From the NCBI GenBank assembly GCA_014654455.1, contig JACWCY010000005.1, positions 39,460-103,459 of the forward strand: a stretch of 64,000 nt of DNA, given 5' to 3'. The position numbers and the translations under genes are program-made. A model generated the notes under the pieces. That model saw only the letters and a list, made by a program, of their open reading frames with translations, did not search any database and was not told the DNA's origin. Origin of the DNA: Pelagibacterales bacterium SAG-MED01. Its GTDB lineage: Bacteria; Pseudomonadota; Alphaproteobacteria; Pelagibacterales; Pelagibacteraceae. Below are positions 44,882 through 53,164 of this stretch, piece after piece; position 1 is the stretch's first letter; each line of letters starts with the position of its first letter.

Positions 44882-46135
44882 TTATCCTAATTTAATATTA
44901 TCTATTCCAACTAACTTGTTATACACCCAGTAAATCGCCAAAACTCCAGCAAGTAACATTAAACCCATTGCAGATGCAAAACTCCAATCTAGTGTACTTT
45001 TCATATGAAAAGCTATTTGGTTACTAATAAGTGTGCCTGAAGCTCCTCCTACTAAGGCGGGTGTAATGTAATAACCGATTGCTAATATAAAGCACAACAA
45101 ACAACCAGCTCCAATACCTGGGATAGTTAATGGAAAATAAACTTTCCAGAAAGCAACTATTGGTGTTCCACCCAATGATTTACCGGCCCTCATTAAACTT
45201 GGTGAAATAGTTTTCATGACACTATAAAGGGGTAGAACCATAAAAGGTAGCAAAATTTGTGTCATTGCTACGTATGTCCCAGTTTTATTATACATCATCT
45301 CTGGTCTTGCATTATCCGCAACCAAACCAATCCAAACAAAGAAATCATTTACGACTCCTTGTTGTTGCAACAAGATCATCCAACTAGCAGTTCTTACAAG
45401 TAATGATGTCCAAAACGGAAGCAGCACACAGATCATTAATAAGTTACTATACTTCATCGGTAAAGTAGCTAACAAATGAGCTATTGGATAGGCCATCAAA
45501 AAACAAAATAGTGTTACAAAAAAAGCAATCTCTAAAGTTCTAAGCCATAAAATTCTATGAATTCTTCTATCCTCCTCAACACTTACTATTTCTCCACTTT
45601 CATTCTTATACATATCCATACCTTTTAGGTATTTCTGACCAGTAATTGCTGGAGCTCTTCGTTTGATTGCTTTCCAATACTCGACGTCAGCCCATCTCTT
45701 ATGAACTGCCATTATCTGTTCTTTATAATTTCCTTCTTCAAAAGATTTTGATTTCCTTCTTAATTTTTTGATAATACTCTTGAAACCATTCTTCGTATAA
45801 TTTAACTGAGTTGATAATTTACCCTCTCGTTTTTCTTTTACTAATTTTATAAAATCTTCATGAAATGCAGCAAAAACTTCTTCCTCTGGTAACTCTTTTC
45901 CATCCCATTTCTCCATTGCTTTAAAAGTTTTTGGAAGCATTTCTGTTACCATTTTATCATCGACACTTCGCATAAGCATATCTCCAATAGGAAATACATA
46001 AGTAATAATTAAAAATAATAATAATGGAGCAACAAGCAAGAAAGCTTTTATTTTATTTCTTCTTTCAGCTTTCTTTAGACTTACCTCTAAAGGAATTCCA
46101 TCTGTTGTTAAAATTTGATTTGTTTCTGAGCTCAT
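44882..46135 (-). CDS. potB: PotB-like ABC transporter permease with large N-terminal insertion
   Basis: Partner permease of PotC (417 aa), much longer than E. coli PotB (about 280). After the first membrane segment (AFLLVAPLLLFLIITYVFPIG) there is an insertion of about 130 residues, rich in lysine and glutamate, before the remaining five segments resume at LRTLEIAFFVTLFCF. The EAA-type loop MRAGKSLGGTPIVAFWKVYFPLTIPG is intact. The insertion probably lies on the periplasmic side, near the binding protein. The gene follows potD across a terminator-like hairpin. Confidence 0.86.
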   Translation of the reverse strand: MSSETNQILTTDGIPLEVSLKKAERRNKIKAFLLVAPLLLFLIITYVFPIGDMLMRSVDDKMVTEMLPKTFKAMEKWDGKELPEEEVFAAFHEDFIKLVKEKREGKLSTQLNYTKNGFKSIIKKLRRKSKSFEEGNYKEQIMAVHKRWADVEYWKAIKRRAPAITGQKYLKGMDMYKNESGEIVSVEEDRRIHRILWLRTLEIAFFVTLFCFLMAYPIAHLLATLPMKYSNLLMICVLLPFWTSLLVRTASWMILLQQQGVVNDFFVWIGLVADNARPEMMYNKTGTYVAMTQILLPFMVLPLYSVMKTISPSLMRAGKSLGGTPIVAFWKVYFPLTIPGIGAGCLLCFILAIGYYITPALVGGASGTLISNQIAFHMKSTLDWSFASAMGLMLLAGVLAIYWVYNKLVGIDNIKLG

Positions 46136-46142
46136 AAATAAA

Positions 46143-46169
46143 AAGGGCGGTTATCAAATAACCGCCCTT
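46143..46169 (-). terminator. Intra-operon terminator/attenuator between potD and potB
   Basis: Perfect 12-bp inverted repeat (AAGGGCGGTTAT, 3-base loop, ATAACCGCCCTT) followed by T-rich sequence on the minus strand, placed between the potD stop and the potB start. Partial termination here would give more binding protein than permease. Confidence 0.9.
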
Positions 46170-46206
46170 AAATTATAATATATAATTAAGCTTAATTAAA
46201 CTTAAA

Positions 46207-47328
46207 TTATAGACCAGCTTTCATAGCTTCCCACTTCTCACCAAGCTCTGTTCCATTGTCAGCCCAGAAGATAGGGTCAACTAAGAAATAGTTTTTAGTG
46301 TTTTGTGGTGCTGTTGGCATTTGTGGTACCATATTAGTTTTACCATCTTTATACCAAGGCTCTCCTGCTTCCATAATCGCTATAGAAGATTTTCTCCAAG
46401 GAGCATATGCAATGTATTTTGCACTACCAGCTAACATTTCTGTACTAGTCATCATAGCTAAAGCTTTTTTAGCTTTACCATTAGCATCGTTTGGTCCACC
46501 CTTAACTTGTACGAAATACTCGTAGTCAAGACCTTGTCCATCCCATACTTGTACGATTGGTGCACCTTCTCCAACTTCTGCATTGAAGAATCTACCATTC
46601 CAACCTGTAGCCATTACAACTTCACCTGAAACTAATAGTTCTGGCGGTTGAGCACCTGCAGACCAAAATACACATCCACCTTTTGGATCTGTACATAATT
46701 CTTTGATCTTATTCATAGCTCTTTCAACACCTTTTTCTGTTTCTAAAGCTTTGTAGATTTTTGCTCCACCTTTTCCTGGTTTAATACCATCTGCAGCTAA
46801 AGCGATCTCTAAGTTCGTTAAAGCGCTTTTGTAGATAGCTCTTTTTCCAGGGAATTTTTTAGTGTTAAAGAAATCTTTGATAGTCTTTGGAGTGCCTTTA
46901 ACATTGTTTTTGTTATAAGCATAGTTCCAAGAATATAAAATATTTCCTACAGCACATTTACTTGGCATTGAAGTAAAGAAATCTTTACTTGCAGGAGTTC
47001 CATCTGGTGCAGGTGGGAAGTCTTTGTCAAAATCGAATTCAACAAATAATCCTTCGTCACATCCATTAATAGTATCCATTGCAAATACGTCAATAATATC
47101 CCACGTAATTGCGCCAGCTTCTTTTTGTGCTTTGATCTCAGATAATCCACCTGAATAGTCAACCCAGTTAATTTCTATACCAAGTTTTTTAGCAGTAGGA
47201 TCACCATAACCTAACTTTTGTGACTCTGTGTAAGCTCCACCCCAAGACACTGCAGTTACTGCAAATGCTGAAGTAGTTACAGAGATAGCAAAAGAAATGG
47301 CTAGTAATAATTTACTAATTGTTTTCAT
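46207..47328 (-). CDS. potD: PotD-like ABC transporter substrate-binding protein
   Basis: Periplasmic binding protein of 373 aa with a signal peptide (TISKLLLAISFAISVTTSAFA). The mature start (VTAVSWGGAYTESQ) and GAITWDIIDVFAMD, KFPGKRAIYKS and MATGWNGRFF are typical of the extracellular type 1 family that includes PotD and opine or amine binders. I start it at the ATG at 47328, preceded by GGAGG. A longer frame up to 47391 begins with a TTG inside the promoter. The substrate is unknown: polyamines are usual for the family, but the upstream ectoine-hydrolase-like gene suggests another compound. Confidence 0.87.
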   Translation of the reverse strand: MKTISKLLLAISFAISVTTSAFAVTAVSWGGAYTESQKLGYGDPTAKKLGIEINWVDYSGGLSEIKAQKEAGAITWDIIDVFAMDTINGCDEGLFVEFDFDKDFPPAPDGTPASKDFFTSMPSKCAVGNILYSWNYAYNKNNVKGTPKTIKDFFNTKKFPGKRAIYKSALTNLEIALAADGIKPGKGGAKIYKALETEKGVERAMNKIKELCTDPKGGCVFWSAGAQPPELLVSGEVVMATGWNGRFFNAEVGEGAPIVQVWDGQGLDYEYFVQVKGGPNDANGKAKKALAMMTSTEMLAGSAKYIAYAPWRKSSIAIMEAGEPWYKDGKTNMVPQMPTAPQNTKNYFLVDPIFWADNGTELGEKWEAMKAGL

Positions 47329-47362
47329 TTTTCCTCCGTTTAAACGTTTTTTTAAAAAAGTG

Positions 47363-47391
47363 ATTACAACAAGATCGATTAAGAGAGTCAA
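47363..47391 (-). promoter_or_regulatory. Putative sigma-70 promoter of potD
   Basis: On the minus strand TTGACT (47391-47386), a 17-base spacer, then TGTAAT (47368-47363): five of six matches to each consensus element, about 35 bases before the potD start. With the terminator after potD it makes potD a separately expressed unit inside the pot operon. Confidence 0.65.
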
Positions 47392-47430
47392 CAGCCCATT
47401 TGACTATATTATACAAAGATTTAAGGATGT

Positions 47431-48510
47431 TTATTTTGGGTCTAATGCCCTTGCATCGTCGCTGTTCCATCCAATTTTAATATCTTTACCAAGTTTGATA
47501 TCCATATTAGCTGAACTGTTCGGAACTTTTAAAATAAATTGATCGTTGCCTAGAAGATTAATACGAACCCTTGTGTGGTCTCCATGATATATTACTTCTT
47601 CAATTTTTCCAGAGTGGATATTGTCCATTTTATCACTTGGATTAATCAATGCCCTTTCAGGTCTAAGAGAAATTTTTGTTTTTTCACCTTTTCCTTTTAC
47701 AGATATTGGGTTTGCTAATATTTCTGTGTTAGCTACCTTTACTTTACATTTCCCACCTGAGATATCTGAAACCTCTCCAGCAAAAGTATTATTTTCTCCA
47801 ATAAATTCTGCAACAAAAGAGTTAACTGGCTTTTCGTATAATTCATCAGGGCTTGAAAGTTGTTGAACTTTTCCATCATTGAAAACTGCGATTCTATTTG
47901 ACATTGTTAAAGCTTCACTTTGATCATGGGTAACATAAACAACTGTTACACCAATACTTTCATGAATATGTTTAATCTCATATTGCATACTTTCTCTTAA
48001 ATTTTTATCTAAAGCCCCTAAAGGTTCATCCATTAAAACTAGTTGAGGATCAAACACTAAAGATCTTGCAACTGCTACCCTTTGTTGTTGTCCACCCGAC
48101 AATTGTCCTGGCATCCTGTCAGCAAAACCTTGCAGCGATACCATTGACAATGCTTTGTCAATTTTTTTATCTGCTTCATCTTTTGGAATTTTTCTAACTC
48201 TTAATGGAAACGCTAAATTTTCATAAACTGTCATGTGTGGAAACAAAGCATAGTTTTGAAATACCATTCCAATACCTCTCTTATGAGGTGGAATACTTGA
48301 TATTGCTCTTCCATCTAAATAAATTTCACCATGAGTTGGTGTTTCAAATCCTGCTAACATCATTAAACAAGTGGTTTTGCCTGAACCAGAGGGTCCTAAC
48401 ATTGTAACAAATTCACCTTCTTCAATATCTAACTGAAGATCTTTTACGACCAGTATTTTACCGTCATAACTTTTATCTACTTTATCAAATTTGACGAATT
48501 CTTTATTCAT
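47431..48510 (-). CDS. potA: PotA-like ABC transporter ATPase
   Basis: ATPase (359 aa) of the importer. Walker A is GPSGSGKTT, the signature is LSGGQQQRVAVA, and Walker B is LVLMDEPLGALDKNLR. The C-terminal TOBE-type regulatory domain includes ISLRPERALI and VIYHGDHTRVRI. It fits PotA-type proteins well. It follows doeA at a 56-base distance and precedes potD by about 100 bases, which hold the potD promoter. Confidence 0.9.
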   Translation of the reverse strand: MNKEFVKFDKVDKSYDGKILVVKDLQLDIEEGEFVTMLGPSGSGKTTCLMMLAGFETPTHGEIYLDGRAISSIPPHKRGIGMVFQNYALFPHMTVYENLAFPLRVRKIPKDEADKKIDKALSMVSLQGFADRMPGQLSGGQQQRVAVARSLVFDPQLVLMDEPLGALDKNLRESMQYEIKHIHESIGVTVVYVTHDQSEALTMSNRIAVFNDGKVQQLSSPDELYEKPVNSFVAEFIGENNTFAGEVSDISGGKCKVKVANTEILANPISVKGKGEKTKISLRPERALINPSDKMDNIHSGKIEEVIYHGDHTRVRINLLGNDQFILKVPNSSANMDIKLGKDIKIGWNSDDARALDPK

Positions 48511-48566
48511 TGAAATAATTTTATGAATTTAAAACATTTAAAGGTATAAATATCAACCCCTAATAA

Positions 48567-49736
48567 CTAGCTTTTAATATGAAGTTCTTTAGAAAAGTTA
48601 CAAAATAATTCTGCCCCTTTATCAATAACTCTTATTGCTTCTGAAGCTTCTACTCCCCAATTTCCAAACTGCATCACAGCGATCATATGGAAAGTAACGT
48701 TAGGTTGTAACACAGTCATGTCGCCTTTAGATATATTTAATGTATGTTCACCCCAATCTGGGGGATATCCAATACCAATTGAATATCCAGTTCTTGAAGT
48801 TTTTTCTATTCCATACTTATCTAATACTTTCCAAAAAGCTTGGGCAACATCATCAGCAGTATTTCCTGCTTTAACTAGATCTATTCCTGCTTGAAGTGCT
48901 TCATTAGTTTTTTTCATAGTATCAATTTTTTTTTGATCTGGTTTACCAAGTAAAACTGTACGAGCCATAGGGCAGTGATATTTTTTATTAACACCTGATA
49001 ATTCTATAATTGTGGCTTCCCCCTCTACAAATTTATCTTCTGACCACGTTAAGTGTGAAGCAGATGTGCCTTTTCCAGTAGGTATCATCGGAACTATAGA
49101 CGAATAATCACCTCCAAACTCAGGTGTTCCTTTTATTAATGTAGTATAAATTTCTGAAACTGCATCGCATTGTCTTACTCCAGGACTAATAGCTTCAAAA
49201 GCTTTTTTCATTCCTAGTTGAGAAATTTCAGCTGCAGCTTTCATAAATTTTATTTCTGCATCAGATTTTATAACCCTAACCCAATTAACTAATCGTTCAC
49301 AATCTAAAACTTTCGCATTAGGTAAACCTTGCTTAATTTTTTCATAACAATAAGCTGTGAAATAATGGCTATCCATTTCTAGTCCAATAGAAAGCTTATC
49401 CCACTTTTTTTCTTTAATTAAGTCTACTAGAGCGTCATATGGATGAAGTGGCCAAGTGTGGATATATTTCTCATGATATTTAATTATATTTTCATCTTTA
49501 AGATAAGTTTTAATATACGCACCACCTGCATCTTGATTTCTTACAAAACAAATCGGTTCATCTGCATTAACATGTACTATTACACATTGTGCATAATAAA
49601 ATGACCAAGCATCATACCCTGTTAAATAGTTCATATTAGATGGATCTTGTGAAATTAAAAGTTCAATACCCTTTTTTTGCATTGAAGCTTGAACTTTTTT
49701 TAATCTAGACTTGTATTCTTTGTTAGTAAAATTCAT
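48567..49736 (-). CDS. doeA: Ectoine hydrolase-like M24-family protein
   Basis: Creatinase-fold protein of 389 aa. DPSNMNYLTGYDAWSFYYAQCV, GGDYSSIVPMIPTG, HLTWSEDKF and GYPPDWGEHTLNI closely resemble ectoine hydrolase DoeA/EutD, which opens ectoine to N-acetyl-diaminobutyrate. The aspartate pair that binds metal in M24 peptidases is changed here (IIELSGVNKKYHCPMARTV), as expected in creatinase-like, metal-free hydrolases. It is 3 bases downstream of a eutA-like gene, which also accompanies ectoine genes in other bacteria. No doeB or doeC is adjacent, so the pathway is incomplete in this window. A proline dipeptidase is less likely. Confidence 0.68.
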   Translation of the reverse strand: MNFTNKEYKSRLKKVQASMQKKGIELLISQDPSNMNYLTGYDAWSFYYAQCVIVHVNADEPICFVRNQDAGGAYIKTYLKDENIIKYHEKYIHTWPLHPYDALVDLIKEKKWDKLSIGLEMDSHYFTAYCYEKIKQGLPNAKVLDCERLVNWVRVIKSDAEIKFMKAAAEISQLGMKKAFEAISPGVRQCDAVSEIYTTLIKGTPEFGGDYSSIVPMIPTGKGTSASHLTWSEDKFVEGEATIIELSGVNKKYHCPMARTVLLGKPDQKKIDTMKKTNEALQAGIDLVKAGNTADDVAQAFWKVLDKYGIEKTSRTGYSIGIGYPPDWGEHTLNISKGDMTVLQPNVTFHMIAVMQFGNWGVEASEAIRVIDKGAELFCNFSKELHIKS

Positions 49737-49739
49737 AAG

Positions 49740-50483
49740 TTAATTATTAAATAATTCACCAAAACCTTCAACTTTATCATTATAATTAATCTCCTTAAAC
49801 GTATCCCAAATTAAGGTTTGATTGCTTGATAAAACAACTTTATTAATTTTGCTTTCTAATTCATTAATTACTGAAAGCACTGGTAACGCAGTGCAAGAAA
49901 CAAATAAAGCATCGCTCTTAGTTAAATCAATTTTTTTAAGTGTGTCAAATAGATGTTCTGGATCAACTTTGCCGATATCTAAATCTGAAGCTATATCAAA
50001 ATAAGAAAGTTGATCTATTTCAATATTTTCTTTTTTAAAATAATTTACTACAGTTTGATTTATCTCATCTGTATAAGGAGTAAAAATTGATAATCTTTTT
50101 ATCTTTAAAATTTTCAACGCATTTATTGCTGATGTTATTGGAGTTGTAACTTTGGTATTTGGTTTTGATAAATTTACTTTATCATGAATTGATTGATAAC
50201 CTGCAGCAATTGTTCCTGAGGTACATCCATAAGCAACACAATCCAATTGTTGATTTGGCAAAATATTCTCGGTAACTTTTGGAATATCGTTTGCCATTTT
50301 TTTTAATGTTTCATTTGTTAAAGGATTATAAGATTTAATTCTATTACAGTATAAATCTATATCCTTACCATAAATTACATTATTGAAATCTTTTTCGATT
50401 CTAAAATCGCTAGCCAATGTAATTAACCCTACTCTCGGATTATGTTTTTTTAGATATTTTGGTTCTATCTTAGTTAATTTCAT
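49740..50483 (-). CDS. eutA: EutA-like Asp/Glu racemase-superfamily protein
   Basis: A 247 aa protein of the aspartate/glutamate racemase and maleate isomerase superfamily. Two cysteines sit where the catalytic pair is expected, Cys87 in AYGCTSGT and Cys197 in VSCTALPVL. GLITLASDFRIEKDF at the N-terminus fits EutA-type proteins of ectoine and hydroxyectoine use, where it was proposed to invert a stereocentre. It is the first gene of a minus-strand run (eutA, doeA, pot genes). Arylmalonate decarboxylase and maleate isomerase are structural relatives, so the function is only suggested by context. Confidence 0.6.
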   Translation of the reverse strand: MKLTKIEPKYLKKHNPRVGLITLASDFRIEKDFNNVIYGKDIDLYCNRIKSYNPLTNETLKKMANDIPKVTENILPNQQLDCVAYGCTSGTIAAGYQSIHDKVNLSKPNTKVTTPITSAINALKILKIKRLSIFTPYTDEINQTVVNYFKKENIEIDQLSYFDIASDLDIGKVDPEHLFDTLKKIDLTKSDALFVSCTALPVLSVINELESKINKVVLSSNQTLIWDTFKEINYNDKVEGFGELFNN

Positions 50484-50623
50484 TTAAAGCTTGATTAAAT
50501 ATATATTGATTAAATAGTCTAGTTAAATTACAGTCTTGTTTGAGCGATACATAACTCGTCGATATTTACAAAATACGAAAGTGGGATCAATCGTCTTAGA
50601 TTTAATTATTTAAGGAGGTTCGA
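50484..50623. promoter_or_regulatory. Divergent eutA / monooxygenase operon spacer
   Basis: This 140-base AT-rich spacer separates two divergent operons. A perfect AAGGAGG ribosome-binding site at 50612-50618 precedes the monooxygenase ATG. I see no convincing -35/-10 pair, only weak TTGATT-type elements around 50491-50511, and no strong operator palindrome. Confidence 0.4.
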
Positions 50624-51790
50624 ATGAAATTTGGATATTTTTGCAACACTACAAATTGGGATCATAAACCCTATAATCAACTGCTTGATGAGGTAAAAGA
50701 GATTACAACTTATTGTGATGAAAATAATTGGAATTCTATTTGGTATACCGAACATCATTTTAATCATGAAGGAATGGAGTCTTGTACAAATCCATTAATG
50801 ATGGGTGTTGATGCTGCTGCTAGAACAAAACAAATTAGAATTGGCCAAGCTTGTAATGTAATTACATTTCATAACCCAATTCGTCTGGCTGAAGATATTG
50901 CATTACTTGATCAATTATCTGAAGGAAGAGTCGATGTTGGTATTGGAAGAGGAATTTATGGAAGAGAAGCAATTAATATGAATAAAGAAGCAGATCTTAA
51001 AGACCAAGCTAAAAACTTCAGGTTATTTGATGAGTCTTTAACAATTATGAAAAAAGCTTGGACCGAAGAGTTTTTTAGCCATAAAGGAGAATTTTACACT
51101 TATCCATCACCAAACTTTGTTTGGCAACATGATATGAGTCCACCAAGTGAAAAATTTTTAGATACAAAAACAAATGAAATAAAAAAAATAAGTATTGTTC
51201 CAAAACCTAAACAATCACCTCACCCCCCTATATGGCAAGTGGTTGATGGCGCTAGATCAATTGAGTGGGCTGCACAAAATGGTTTAAACACAATTATGTG
51301 GATACCAACCGTTAAAGCTCTTAAGAAAAGATTTGAAATATATAGAGATGCAAAATCTAAAGCTGAAAACAGAGATGTTCCTTTAGGTGAAGGTATATCT
51401 TTAGTGAGAGATATGTTTGTTGCTGAAACTATGGAAGAAGCAGAAAAAATGGCAGGAAGACATATTATTGATTATATGAAATGGGTTTGTCATTGGAGGG
51501 GATTAGGAAATCATATGGACCCTGGTGAAGAACTTCCTGAAACAAAACATAAATTAGATTTATTAAACTACGATTTTCTACACAAAAGAAATTTATTGTT
51601 CGGAACTCCTGAATATGTTGTAAATAAAATTAATGAATTAAAATCTGAATTGAATTTACAGAATCTTCAAGTTTGGTCTAACTTTCCTGGTATAGATCAT
51701 AAAGCTTGTATGAGAAGTATCAAATTATTTAATGATGAAGTAATTCCAAAAATAAATTTAGATTCTTCTGATATAGAAAAAGCAAGTTAA
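50624..51790 (+). CDS. Luciferase-like flavin-dependent monooxygenase
   Basis: Member of the bacterial luciferase-like (LLM) family, 388 aa, with the usual TIM-barrel marks: SIWYTEHHFNHEG, IRIGQACNVITFHNPIRLAEDIALLDQLSEGR, and VGIGRGIYGREA. Such enzymes use reduced FMN or F420 and oxygen to hydroxylate or cleave organic compounds. SAR11 cells are not known to make F420, so FMNH2 is more likely, but no flavin reductase is adjacent. It starts the operon after a perfect AAGGAGG site and overlaps the DUF1185 gene by one base. Confidence 0.82.
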   Translation: MKFGYFCNTTNWDHKPYNQLLDEVKEITTYCDENNWNSIWYTEHHFNHEGMESCTNPLMMGVDAAARTKQIRIGQACNVITFHNPIRLAEDIALLDQLSEGRVDVGIGRGIYGREAINMNKEADLKDQAKNFRLFDESLTIMKKAWTEEFFSHKGEFYTYPSPNFVWQHDMSPPSEKFLDTKTNEIKKISIVPKPKQSPHPPIWQVVDGARSIEWAAQNGLNTIMWIPTVKALKKRFEIYRDAKSKAENRDVPLGEGISLVRDMFVAETMEEAEKMAGRHIIDYMKWVCHWRGLGNHMDPGEELPETKHKLDLLNYDFLHKRNLLFGTPEYVVNKINELKSELNLQNLQVWSNFPGIDHKACMRSIKLFNDEVIPKINLDSSDIEKAS

Positions 51791-52377
51791 TGGATTTAGA
51801 ACTTAGAAAGTTTACAAAATTTGTTGATAAAACTTTCATTGAAGGTGGTAAGACAGCTAAAGAACCAGTCCTATTAGTTTCTGTAGCTGCTGTGTTCAAA
51901 AATCCTTGGACAGGTAAGGGATTTGTAGAAGACTTAAAACCAATCATTCTAGATTTAGCTCCAAAACTGGGTGATATTTTAGTTCCAGAATTAATAAAAG
52001 AAATTGGATCACCAGAAAAAATTTTAGCTTACGGTAAAGCAGGAACTGTAGGATTGAATGGTGAGATAGAACATGCGTCAGCTTTTATTCATACTTTAAG
52101 ATTTGGTAATAAATTTAGAGATGCTGTTGGTGGTACTTCTTATTTAAGTTTTACAAACACAAGAGGACCTGCAGGATCTAAGATTTCTATTCCTATGATG
52201 CATAAAACAGACTCTGGTTTAAGACCCTATTATTTAACTCATGAATTTACTATTCATGATGCTCCGTTTGATGACGAAATTGTAATTGCAATTGGTGGTG
52301 CTTCAAGTGGAAGAGCTCATGCTAGAACTGGAGACCGTTATCAAGATATGAAAGAAATGGGATTAGATCCCAAATAG
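51790..52377 (+). CDS. DUF1185 ('amino acid synthesis') family protein
   Basis: A 195 aa protein that I recognise as DUF1185, named 'amino acid synthesis family' in databases without experimental proof. Landmarks are VAAVFKNPWTGKGF, AYGKAGTVGLNGEIEHASAFIHT, SYLSFTNTRGPAGSKI and IAIGGASSGRAHARTGDRYQD. The conserved histidines and glutamate in the EHASAF region look like a possible active site. It is translationally coupled to the monooxygenase (one-base overlap) and followed by a hydrolase after 4 bases, so it is probably a catalytic step in the same pathway. Confidence 0.8.
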   Translation: MDLELRKFTKFVDKTFIEGGKTAKEPVLLVSVAAVFKNPWTGKGFVEDLKPIILDLAPKLGDILVPELIKEIGSPEKILAYGKAGTVGLNGEIEHASAFIHTLRFGNKFRDAVGGTSYLSFTNTRGPAGSKISIPMMHKTDSGLRPYYLTHEFTIHDAPFDDEIVIAIGGASSGRAHARTGDRYQDMKEMGLDPK

Positions 52378-52381
52378 TCTA

Positions 52382-53164
52382 ATGTCCCAAAATTTTGATC
52401 CAAATCAAAATTATTATTTTTTTAATAAAAAAGACTCAATCCCTATTGTATTTATCCATGGAGTAGGTCTTGATCATCAAATGTGGAATAAACAAGTGGA
52501 TTATTTGAATGAATTTTCAATCTTGACCTATGATCTATTAGGCCATGGAAAAACACCATGTGATAAAGGTAAACTTAGTCTTAGAGATTTTTCAGATCAA
52601 CTTTTAGAACTTTTAGATCATTTGGAAATTGAGAAAATAAATCTTATAGGTTTTTCTTTAGGATCTTTAATTGCTTTGGATTTTTCCTCTCATTTTCAAA
52701 AAAAAGTTGAAAAACTTATATTAATTGGCACAACTTATAAAAGATCAGATGAGGAAAGATCCCTTGTATTAGATAGATATAACCAGGCAAAATTAAATAA
52801 ACCAATATCTAGACAGGCTTTGAAAAGATGGTTTAGTGACAAATATCTTGAAGATAATCCAGAAACTTATGATTTATTTATGAAGATCTTAAATAAAGGA
52901 CCAATAGATCATAAAAACTTTATCAAAGCTTATAAATTATTTGCTAATCATTATGATGATTTTGAAGCCATAAAAAAAATAGACAGAAAAACTTTGATAA
53001 TGACTGGTTCAGATGATCTTGGATCTACTCCAGCAATGTCTAAAGAATTGGTTAAAGACCTTGTTAATTCTACTTATATTGAAATTCAAAATGGAAAACA
53101 TCTTTGTAGTATAGAATGTGAAGATGATGTTAATATGAATATTAAAAATTTTATTAATAATTAG
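52382..53164 (+). CDS. Alpha/beta hydrolase
   Basis: A 260 aa alpha/beta-fold hydrolase. The oxyanion region is VFIHGVGLDHQMW, the nucleophile serine is in IGFSLGSLIALDF (GxSxG type), the acid is probably in MTGSDDLGSTP, and the histidine in QNGKHLCSIE. It resembles 3-oxoadipate enol-lactonase and related C-C or ester hydrolases. It sits between the DUF1185 gene (4 bases) and the aldehyde dehydrogenase (adjacent), and probably hydrolyses an ester, lactone or enamine product of the monooxygenase. Confidence 0.83.
   Translation: MSQNFDPNQNYYFFNKKDSIPIVFIHGVGLDHQMWNKQVDYLNEFSILTYDLLGHGKTPCDKGKLSLRDFSDQLLELLDHLEIEKINLIGFSLGSLIALDFSSHFQKKVEKLILIGTTYKRSDEERSLVLDRYNQAKLNKPISRQALKRWFSDKYLEDNPETYDLFMKILNKGPIDHKNFIKAYKLFANHYDDFEAIKKIDRKTLIMTGSDDLGSTPAMSKELVKDLVNSTYIEIQNGKHLCSIECEDDVNMNIKNFINN

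Noticed and set aside
47329..47391. A longer N-terminus for potD from a TTG at 47391.
   Set aside because: It overlaps the near-consensus promoter and would bury the signal peptide behind extra residues. GGAGG precedes the ATG at 47328.
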